Origin: Zoroaster sp. YZ-2022
Lineage: Eukaryota > Echinodermata > Asteroidea > Forcipulatida > Zoroasteridae
Assembly: GCA_029582265.1 (NCBI GenBank)
Contig: CM055819.1
Location: forward strand, 34,479,288-34,543,287
DNA length: 64,000 bases
Reading direction: 5' to 3'
Shown: positions 25,201 through 37,200 of the stretch, one piece after another
Position numbering within the stretch: position 1 is the first letter of the stretch
Layout of the letters: each line of letters starts with the position of its first letter
Notes under the pieces: generated by a model
Database searches by the model: none
Told to the model about the DNA's origin: nothing
The model's input: the letters and a program-made list of their open reading frames with translations, nothing else
Program-made: the position numbers and the translations under genes

Positions 25201-28200
25201 CTCCAACAGCAAGGTTTGTTGGATATTGATGGACTCGGTACTGTATAGCCCAGACAGGGACCTAACCACCCCCAAACCATTCAAACTCCAACAGCAGGGT
25301 TTGTTGGATATTGATGGACTCGGTACTGTATAGCCCAGACAGGGACCTAACCACCCCCAAACCATTCAAACTCCAACAGCAGGGTTTGTTGGATATTGAT
25401 GGACTCGGTACTATATAGCCCAGACAGGCCGGATAATTTGCATGGGGCCATGGTTTCCCAATTCCCAAGTCCAACAGTTGGGTGGTAGTGTTACTGCATG
25501 GTGTTGGATTTTGGCAGATTCAGGAAGGTTGTTAGCCAAAATAGCTATTGGGTTTAGGGTTAAAGTTCCCACTGCCAGATATATTGATCTATCGCCGTTT
25601 GTGAGGTATGTTGCACCAGTATCCACCAAGTATGGTGCATGAACATTATTAACCCCATCATCGGGCAAGTTATATCATTCCTAGAACCATCTCAACTCCC
25701 ACTGGAGTATGCAGCGCATGCTGCCACAATGTATAGCACAACATAAATCAAACACAATTGCCATCTCTGCCCTATTTATACTCCTGTGTGGAGAGAAGCA
25801 ATAATGGTTAAGTGACTTGCTCAAGGACACAAGCGCAGCTGTCATGGCCAGGATTCGAACCCACTTTCTGATTACTCAGCCGTCAGATTACAAGCCCATT
25901 GCACTATAAAACTGCATGCCCATGGCACCTCACACCCCTAAGACAACGCTGGATGTTTTTGCGTGTTTTGCACATTTCATTTGAAGTGATCGGATTGGGC
26001 AATGTTTCAAAAGCTGCGTTCAGGCGATTCTGCAATAATTGGTCATTTTGTGTCTCTTCTCTCTCCTTCCCTCAGATTCTAACCCAAGAAGACTGGAATG
26101 TCGTTCTCTACAATGGCATGTACCACAACACAGCCTGGGCTGCATTATATTTCATCGCCCTGATGACGTTCGGTAACTATGTGCTCTTCAATCTCCTGGT
26201 GGCCATCCTGGTGGAAGGCTTTGCCGCAGAGGTGAGATCATTCATATTTAATAGCATTAACAACCTTTTTTTTTTTGACAGGAAATTACTTTAAACATTG
26301 AGGCTTGTGGACAGTGAACTATCAAACTCAAGAACTGTTAGAGCTCCACAAATTAAACCACAAATCTTTCAAAGAAGTTTTTCAGAAAGACCTAAGGGAG
26401 TTTTTAGGCCTGCAGGTTGGTTTAAAGTGGTGCGGATTGAACTTTTTGAAAAAAAATTGACTTATTTGGAGAAATTGACACTCAATTTGGCATACAATAT
26501 ATTTGTATATGTTCATGAATGACAAGCAGAAACACTTGGGCAGTGGAAGGTAGTCTTGGATTAAAATGTCTTGGTTGATGCTCATTTCGAACTGTGCGTT
26601 TTGTTGTTCATGACTTGGATGACTTCCACAAAAGTCTTGGACATGCATCTTGTAATCTATTTCTTATTAACTTTTTATTTTATTTAAGCATTGCTTTTTC
26701 AATGAAACCAATCAGTGATGGGGGTTTACTGTATGCTTTCATATGCACGTTAGGTGCAGGTGCACATCACATCAGGTGCATATTTCCAGCAATACGTTTG
26801 CCCCTGCATGACTGGAACACTGCCCAATCATACCCCTGATCTTGGACCAAGACTTAGTGGAGTGCAGATCCAACTCCCCAGCCTATAACGCGCCTGCTTG
26901 TCAATTCAAACATTTGGGTAAACTGCTTGTGTGGGAAGATATTATGTATGGATGATGATTGTAAGACTTGAAGGTATTTTTCTTGCTTATCACTCAAGGG
27001 TACATACGTTCAGTACAGCTTGAAATTAAGTGATTCTATGTGAGATATCCACACCATATGTCATGTTTATTGTTGTTCTCCTAGAGTGGAAAATCAGTCC
27101 TTTTATTTTAGTAAAAAGGACGGACTCCATTGAGAGACTCCATGAGCTGGATTTTATGGATTGAAGTTGGCACAGTGTGTGAAGTTAATGTTTCAGTTGT
27201 GTGTAGATGGTACACATGAGTGTAGGTATTTGACCAGAGGTCAAAGTAATTGAATGTTTCTGGAGTAAGCTGGTATCATATGGGCATGTTTTGGAAAAAA
27301 CATGACTATAATTATAATTTCTTGTGTGTAACTTCAAACTCTTGACTAAAAACAAGTTTACAGAGCACTACAAAAATGCATACATAACCAAAAGCTAGTT
27401 TGCAATCATATTCAGTGTCAAATTTCTCAAATAAATATAATTTAAAAATCATTCAATCATATTTTAGCAAATAACAAACAATTAAACTGTCATTCCTTTT
27501 TTTTTACAATCTGCCATCTCGAAAGCAAGAGTAACCGAGCACTAAAAACTTGGTTCAAGTTTGGTCATGATCAGGAAAATACACCCCCAGCATTTGTCAT
27601 GAACCTCACTGCGTGTAGACATGTGTTCAGGTTGTAAAGCTCTTAGCATGAATCCTAAGCTGTACTTTTTCAGTTCAAGTGAAGATGTAACTTATCTTTC
27701 AATTAATTCTGTGTGTTAATATGATTACTATGGGCCCACTTGCCATTTCATGTTATTTAGAAACACAACAGTGGATAAACATACATGCGTACATACATGT
27801 ACATGTAGTCCTTAAAACTACATGATTCTTTCATATTATATCGTTACTAGTGTGTATGTACATGTGAAACTAACTAGTATCTCTACGCGCAGCTCAAGGC
27901 CTTGCCCCAAACCTGAATTGTTAGTGCCGTAGCTACATTCTCTCCATCTCTTATGGTGAAATTGGATTAGTTTTGCTGAACGAAAACATGGACAAATTGA
28001 GTGGAAGTTTGTACTCGAGGTTATTGAACCACAATTGCCTGAGTTGTATTATGGGGGGAAAACTCTCAATAATCTGCTGCATGATATGTGGCAATCTGTA
28101 GAAGTAATATTTCTGTACTGTTGGCTCTTTGTTAAAAAGAAAGGTACATCATTGTTAATGTTGGCAAAACTGCTGCTATGATCATGAGTAGCCTATGTTT

Positions 28201-31200
28201 GCTCTCTTTGAATCAAGATATACATTAAAGGGAAGGTACAACATTGGTAATGTTGGCAAAACTGCTGCTATGATCATGAGTAGCCTATGTTTGCTCTCTT
28301 TGAATCAAGATATACATTAAAGGGAAGGTACAACATTGGTAATGTTGGCAAAACTGCTTCTTTGATTATGCTTACTCTCTTTGAATCAAGATATACATTA
28401 AAGGGAAGGTACAACATTGGTAATGTTGGCAAATTTTCTATGAGTATGCTTACTCTCTATGAATCAAGATATACATTGAAGGAAGTTACAACATTGGTAA
28501 TGTTGGCAAAACTGCTTCTATGAGTATGCTTACTCTCTTTGAATCAAGATATACATTGAAGGAAGGTACATCATTGTTAATGTTGGCAAAACTGCTGCTA
28601 TGATCATGAGTAGCCTATGTTTGCTCTCTTTGAATCAAGATATACATTAAAGGGAAGGTACAACATTGGTAATGTTGGCAAAACTGCTTCTTTGATTATG
28701 CTTACTCTCTTTGAATCAAGATATACATTAAAGGGAAGGTACAACATTGGTAATGTTGGCAAAACTGCTTCTATGAGTATGCTTACTCTCTTTGAATCAA
28801 GATATACATTAAAGGGAAGGTACAACATTGGTAATGTTGGCAAAACTGCTTCTTTGATTTTGCTTACTCTCTTTGAATCAAGATATACATTAAAGGGAAG
28901 GTACAACATTGGTAATGTTGGCAAAACTGCTTCTTTGATTATGCTTACTCTCTTTGAATCAAGATATACATTAAAGGGAAGGTACAACATTGGTAATGTT
29001 GGCAAAATTGCTTCTATGAGTATGCTTACTCTCTATGAATCAAGATATACATTGAAGGGAAGGTACAACATTGGTAATGTTGGCAAAACTGCTTCTATGA
29101 GTATGCTTACTCTCTTTGAATCAAGATATACATTAAAGGGAAGGTACAACATTGGTAATGTTGACAAGACTGCTTCTATGAGTATGCTTACTCTCTTTGA
29201 ATCAAGATATATATTAAAGGGAAGGTCCAACATTGGTAATGTTAACAAGACTGCTTCTATGAGTATGCTTACTCTATTTGAATCAAGATATACATTAAAG
29301 GAAAGGTACAACATTGGTAATGTTGGCAAAACTGCTTCTATGAGTATGCTTACTCTCTTTGAATCAAGATATACATTGAAGAGAAGGTACAACATTGGTA
29401 ATGTTGGCTAAACTGCTTCTATGAGTATGCTAATTACTCTCTTTGAATCAAGATATACATTAAAGGGAAGGTCCAACATTGGTAATGTTAACAAGACTGC
29501 TTCTATGAGTATGCTTACTCTCTTTGAATCAAGATATACATTAAAGGAAAGGTACAACATTGGTAATGTTGGCAAAACTGCTTCTATGAGTATGCTTACT
29601 CTCTTTGAATCAAGATATACATTAAAGAGAAGGTACACCATCGGTAATGTTGGCAAGACTGCTTCTATGAGTACGCTTACTCTCTTTGAATCAAGATATA
29701 CATTGAAGGGAAGGTACAACATTGGTAATGCAGACAAAACTGCCTCTATATGTATGCTAACTCTATTTGAATCAAGATATACATTAAACAACTAACCTGT
29801 GAAAGTTTCAGCTCAATGCAGAGTGTAAGTCATGAGAAAAAAGTGAAAGACATTACAATTTTTTTTACAGAAAAACGCTTGGAGCTCTGATATGAGAACA
29901 CGACAGAATAGTTTTGAAGGATGTCTGGTATCTTTACCTCTTTAACATCATGTTTGTCTTTCGGATCGGATAATAATTTGGTTTTTTGTAATCCGGTAAT
30001 TACCAATGTTGTACCTTCCCTTTAAACAACCAACCTATGAAAGTTTCAGCTTATTACATTGTGTCATTTAACAACAACGCAGTAAAAAATGCAATTGAGA
30101 TTCGTTTGCCTTCATTCTAATGTAGAAAATGGATTGCAGCTGTGATACATTTCAACTTTGTAATGCAGTTCACATTTTCACAAAAATGACAGCTTGTAGT
30201 CAGACGGAATAATTTATCATAGTGTTTGTTACTATCACCAATACAGTAGTTTTGTAAATCGCGTAATTACCAATGGTGCACAATCCATTTACGTGGGTGA
30301 TATATTACATTGGGTGACATATTACATTGGGTGACATATTACATTGTCACCTGATAATATGTTTATTAAAGTTACTGCAGATATAAATACAAACAGTATT
30401 AGTTTTATTTGAGAGTTCTGCCATTTTGTCTCTTTGAACAAACTACCAGTGCAAAATAGTTGTTATTGCATGGCCTTACATTTTGCAGGTCCTTTAGGTT
30501 GGTAAGCAGTTTGCAACAGATAATTGTCTATTCAAATTACTCAATATACCTTTAGGCCAACATATAAAAGTCTTCGGTTTCAGGTCTCCACATGTGTCGC
30601 CTCAGAGCCGTTGTGTCAGCTTTTTTAATTTTTTTTTTTTTTGTGTGCTATGAAACGATGTCCAATTACAGCCAAAATTGCTGGATCGATTGCAATTCTG
30701 CCATGCTGTGTTTTAAACGACTATTTCACATAGGGTTATGAACATTTGCCCGATTTGTGAGGCCACTCTTAGCCACCCATGTATGAGAAATTTGGTCTGT
30801 CTCCAATAATCATATATACATGTATCACGTATTTCACTGCTTGGCCAAAAAAAAATTAAAATTACCAAAAAATCAACAACAAAAAGTGTGTCCCCACACC
30901 GATTTTGAAGCCGACCTATTACCAGAAACTGGAGGCTTTTTTTTGGCCTTAATGTAGAGCAGCTATTTTGTTTTTTCTTCCATACAAATCCATATGACCA
31001 AAATGGCTACTTATTGAGAATGAGCTCTGAATTCTTTATCGTGCCACAGTGCGATAAAGCTCTTCTGGATCAAAGACACCCATATAGCTTTGTTCTCAGT
31101 CTGACATGAATAGCCATGCCAAAAAAAGTCTCCAGTGTCTGGTCATAGGTCGGCTTCAAAATTGGTGCGGTAACGCATTTTGTTTTTCTTTCTTTCTTTG

Positions 31201-34200
31201 GTAATCTTGTTTTTTTCTACCAACAGGGAAATACGCGATACATGTATACGCTGGACCACATTTTCCATATACAAAGATCCAATCGATCCAGCAATTTTGG
31301 CTGCAATTAGACATCGTTTCATGAGCAAAAGAAAGAAAACTAAAAATGCAAACTCGCAGGTCTGATGAGACACACGCGGAGACCAGAAACCGGAGACTTT
31401 TTTGGGGTCCTAAAAGAAGACATGCCGTTCATAGCATAATACATGAATATACCAGTGATGCCCACAGTCCAGGACCCAATTTCATAGAGCTGTTAAGCAG
31501 AGAATTTTGCTAAGCAAATATTTTTGCTAAGCAAATATTTTTGCTAAGCAATATAAAACAGACTACCAGCCAAAATACATACATTTTGTATAAAAGTCTG
31601 AAATCCACTAAGCAAATTTTTCTGGTAAGCAATTTTATCTGCTAAGCAGCTCTATGAAATAGGTCCCAGGGCCGTAGCCAAGGTACTATATCTTCTCCTT
31701 TTTTTGGGGGGGGGGGTAAAAAAGCATTATCAGTGATGTAAGATTTTTTTTAAATAAGAGTACCTGACCCATTTTCCATGTATTTTATAACACTCATATC
31801 TTTAAATGCAAAATACATGTAATAGTTATTGACTTTACATTTTGAACCTAGCAGGTTCTTTCTCAAAGGCAAAATGGACAATATACAAACACGCACACAT
31901 CCATAAACACAAACCAATTATGTTAAAGATTGACATTTTGAACATAAAAAAAACCACCAAAATTAACCATGGCTTTTAAAGGCTCAGCTAGAAGTAAAGA
32001 TAATATTTCCATTGTCAGTCACGTACTGCACATGTCTGTTTTTAATTCCCAACATGTATTTATATCTTTCCACGCACTGTATAAAGTCTCTAAATGTAAT
32101 TTATTACTTGCAAAACGTTATGTGAATACAGACAAAAAGTAATCATTTTAGTTATGCACAACTTAACAATATGGACGTTTGAATAAAATGATTAGAAAAT
32201 AATGTTAAAATTGGGGAAAGTAAGGAAGCCTTAAAAGGATTTTTTTTACTCTTCCCCCTGTGATCAACCAAACACCTTACCTTTACACTTACAGAATGAT
32301 GATATTACATTTTCTGGATGGACATAACAAAAACACTTGACAATAAAACCTTATCGGAATTGCCGTGTGCATGTTCATCATTGACTTGAAAAAAAACTTG
32401 CGCCTTGGGAAAAAAATAGTACTCTTGCGTACAAGAACATGTGAAAAGTCAATGGGGGAGGCATTTTTTTGGTGATAAGTTGAAAGTTTTTTACCCTTTA
32501 TGACAACATTACGGAGAATTTTTCTTTGAAATTGGTTAGATATAATAATTGAAAGTATTCTGTTTATGATCTTATCAATTTCAAAGAAAAAATCTCCACA
32601 ATGTTGTCATAATATGTAAAAGACTTATGCAAGGGTACTCATTTTTTCCAAAGAGTGAGGTTGTTTTTTCAAGTCAATGCGCATGCACGCGGCAATTCCA
32701 ATAAGGCTTATATGCATCATGTAAATAAAATGTACATTGTTCAATTTCCAGATGGCTTTTGGTATACTTATTGCATATGACATAAAACACACTAAAGGGG
32801 GCCACTTTGCATCCGTCACGTTAGCAGTTTTTCCAATGGTTGTTATTTATTTTTAAGTACCTGAAACCGACCAAAAAGTGTTTCAACATGTGAATGGACA
32901 TGCAGGCTTATACTAGAACTAATTTGAGTTAATTTATTTTATTTTTTAATTTTTTTATTTATTTTTTTACCCTCAAATTTCCATAAAAATTGGACGGAAA
33001 AAGTTACCTCACTTTTCCGTCCATTTGCTGATGGAAATTTTTGGGTAATTTAAAAAATAATAGTAATAATCAACTCAAATTATCTTTAGGATAAGCATGC
33101 ATGTCTATTCAAATGTTGAAATTCTTTTTGGGTGGTTTCAGATATTTAAAAAAAAATTACAACCATTAGAAAAACTGCTAACGTGACGGTAGGAAAGTGA
33201 CCCCCTTTATTGTGTTTTATGTCATATATGAATTTAGGAACTTAGTATAGTTTAAAAAAATTAATACCACAGGCCAAAAGTCATGGATGCATCTACGATC
33301 AGAGAATTCTTACAGTATACATTTACATGTTAATGAACGTTACATTTTGTAAGGCTCGGAGGTTACATATACACTGGGGTACAATACATGTTAAGGTTTG
33401 AATAGCCAGGCAATTGACAGCAGAATCATGTGAATGCAGCTAATGAAAAAAATGCCTGATCACTTCCATTTTAAACAAACAACGTGCATTGAAACTCCCT
33501 AGGCCCATTTGCTTACACATTTAACCTGAATCCTCCAAAATCCTTCAGTAGTAAAGCAAGCACATGACATGTATGCACACATGTGTTTCTAATCTGTGAT
33601 ACATGTACTTGGCCAGTGAACCTCCCTGCATGCATGGAGCAATAAACAGTGTCCACTGACCCAAGCACTGACCTTGCAATCACAACAACAAACATGGATG
33701 CACATGTACCATGGAAAGTCAAGTATGCCTAACCTCAATCCTCCAAAATCCTTCACTTTAGCAAAGAGCATGTAGCATGTAACCTCAATCCTTCAAAATC
33801 CTTCACTTTAGCAAAGAGGATTTTGGAGGATTTGGGAAGGTTAGGGTTAAGCTAAGGCATCAAACAAACTTCTTAAAGTCTAAAAATGCTTAAAGTCACA
33901 AACGACAAAAGATCAATATCCAATATATCCCAGATTTTTTTAAATTAAAAACATTAAAACAAATTAAAATGCTGAGTCATACCAAAGGCAGCACCTTTTT
34001 TGGAATTTTTCAGTTTCCTTGTATGAATTTTTTTTCCTGTTTTTTTTTTTGGATATAAAAATGTTCTTGAGATGTCCATCTTAAAATTTCTGTGGTAAAT
34101 TTACGTGGTCCAATCCATGGAGTTTGTATCATCAGTATTCAATCTACGTGTTATATGTAGGAATACAAGTGACTCTTGGAAGAAAATGATAATGTCAATG

Positions 34201-37200
34201 CTTTGGATTTTTGTTCATAAGTTCAACCACAGACGTAAGTTACCATAAGCTTGTATTCTATGAAACCTTTTAATGCATGCACATCTATTCATAAATGCCC
34301 AAGACAGTTTGGACAAAACATAATCACGTGGGGGTGTATAACAGTATAGACTGGCTTATCAAAATCAGAACAGCACGTGTGCGCTAGCTGTTCGCCAGCT
34401 GTTTTGTGCGACGCGCGACACAGATTTTAACCAATCAGAGTGATGCAGATTGCCATCACGCGCCTGACTCTGTACTTTGGAAGTGTTTCGTGTGTCCCCA
34501 TGAAGTGAATTTGCCCATTTCTATTTGGCTTTATTCAACAAAAATTACATTTTTTGTTACATTTTAAAAACGAAATCGATACAGGCATTTATTTATGATT
34601 GGGAAAAACAGTTTGACACATGGGGTGCGTTCCGCTTGCGTGAACGTTGCAAACATTCGCCAACGTTTGCAAACAATTTCGAGTGGAAACAATTGTGCGC
34701 TGCCAATGTTGGCGAATGTTAGCAACAGACGGCAAACGTAGTTTTGACGTGTTCGCGGTTGTGCGAACGTTGCGCTCACAATCGGTTCCACTTTGACCCA
34801 TCCGTCCCCAAATGTTCGCGCGAACGTTTGCGATACATTCGCACGAGCGGAATGCAGCCATGCAGGTTAACGAATGCAAGGAATGCAGGTTAACGAATGG
34901 TTTTGTGCGTGGCAATGGGCGATAAGGACCGAGGGCGATAATATCGCCTTAGCGCCACAGGCCTGTCCTTATCCCCACAGGCCTGTCCTTATCCCCACAG
35001 GCCTGTCCTTATCCCCACAGGCCTTTCCTTATCCCCACAGGCCTGTCCTTATCCCCACAGGCCTGTCCTTATCCCCACAGGCCTGTCCTTATCCCCACAG
35101 GCCTGTCCTTATCCCCACAGGCCTTTCCTTATCCCCACAGGCCTTTCCTTATCCCCACAGGCCTTTCCTTATCCCCACAGGCCTGTCCTTATCCCCACAG
35201 GCCTGTCCTTATCCCCACAGGCCTGTCCTTATTCCCACAGGCCTGTCCTTATCCCCACAGGCCTGTCCTTATTCCCACAGGCCTGTCCTTATCCCCACAC
35301 AGGCCTATTTCACCACGTTGCACATGGTACTCATTTGACCATTGTTTTATATTCAGGTGCATTCTTCCCATTTTGGGGCAGTCACCCCCACTTCCCTGGC
35401 ATAATGTTTAATAGTTGCTGCTTGTCTGTAGGTTTTTATGTCTGTGAGTTCAACCGTCATAAAAAAAAACTTTATAGATAGATTATTTTTAATTTATTGT
35501 GTATGTTTTTTGTATTTGTTTTTAATTTAATGACATACTCAACCTAAATATCAAATTACTACAGTCATGAGGATAGCGTTCCTAATGCAACCTGAAGTAA
35601 CTGAATTCTGCTGTGCAAATCAAATGTGAAGGAAAAATTCTGCCAGTATTTCGCCACCTTCTCAATACTCAGTAATGCAGAAAGTGCAGCAGGCTGTATC
35701 ACTGCTTAAGAATAATTCCTCCAGGGACTCGCGATCAAGACATCGCCCTCGATGTCTCCATGATTCATCCTGTTCGTTTCTATTTCCTCCACGGATCTTT
35801 TTGTATCAACTTGATAAATGTATTCATATTTGAAGGCTATTTTGAAGACGGAACAGACAACACAATACATAAATTTGTTATGGAATTGAAATGTCAGATG
35901 TCGCTGGTGTTGTCATGCAGCTCGGGGGATGTTCATTTCGTCTTTTGTGACAACACAATAGGTAGAGGAATTAAGAATTCACAACAGTGAAAATTAGAAA
36001 ACGTGCATACGAGAGCTGCATAAGCTCTGTCTCCTGTATCTTATGCAGCATTTGAGTTGGTAACTTGACTTTGTAAATTATTCAAAGACAAAAACGGTTG
36101 AGATGAAAATGTCTTTGAAAGAGAAGGTACAACATTGGTAATTAAGAGATTATCAAATTAATGAATTACTATCCAGAAACTGACTTGGTGTAAAGTTGGT
36201 TCACATATCAGTCATCCTGAGAAATGATTTGTCTGAAGTGTTTTTCATCTTAGAAAGAAAGAGGAGTTGTCATCTCAAAATTACATAGAGTTGCCAGGTA
36301 ACCTAGCTGGTTCATTGTCAAAGGCAAAATGGATAGAATACAAACATACATGAACACTTTTTTTGAAAGGTACTTTACCTTTATCTTTTGTGTTCATTTC
36401 ACACCTGACTAACTTCTGCTCACTCTTGTGTTTATGTATGAATGTATTTCACATTTTCGAAGGTTAGTTTAAGGATAATTTTCTTGAAAACTAGAGGGTT
36501 GAAATGAATGTATACTGAACAGCAAAAGAAACGCAAGTCCGAGGTCTTGTCAAGTTTTCAAATAGAAGACAAACCATTTTGATTCTAATCACTCATTTAA
36601 TGAAAAATGCTTTCAATTTGTGAGCTGAAAGTGACTGTTGAAATTGCATTGCAAGATTTTCACATTCCTCGGACTTGCGTTTCTTTTGCTGTTCAGTATA
36701 TGTAACCAAATACTAAAGTTGTACCTTCCATTTAATGGTCAAAATAAGGGAATGATAAAAGACAAGCCAGCTACAATAAGGTACATAGTTGTCTGTTAAT
36801 GGATGTGGTTCTATAATGTCCAAGTCCCAAACATATAACAGTATTTGTGGGAAAAAATATCTTTGTAGACGTGTGTCACTTTCTGTTAGTATATCAGCAT
36901 TAGTATATAGGCTCATATGCAGTATAAGCGCTTTGAAACCTCACGACTATTGGATTGCATTGCGCTCGATGAGTATTGAATTGGATTGGTATCATGTGTT
37001 ATAAGTCATATCTCAATGTGTTATGGGATTACATCAGTACTGAAAGGTGTACGAAGCAAATGTTCATCCTTTCAGCACAAATTCAGAGCCATTTGTTTTT
37101 GTTAAAGGGACACTATCGTCACGATCAGAGCAGACTTTCAACAGGGCATGGAATCGGTGCACAAGTTTAAGATGTACACAGTGACTGAAAATTACTGGCT

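Noticed and set aside
28617..29411. 264-codon open frame (and matching minus-strand frames) as a repetitive protein gene
   Set aside because: It lies wholly within the 81-bp satellite. The frame stays open because the unit is a multiple of three, there is no splice or start context, and both strands are equally open.
34874..35338. 154-codon Pro/Leu-rich frame
   Set aside because: A 20-bp repeat lacking stops in three phases; no family signature.
35760..35990. Possible small gene or exon (76 codons)
   Set aside because: No splice borders in phase with neighbours and no family resemblance; it lies in repeat-rich intron.
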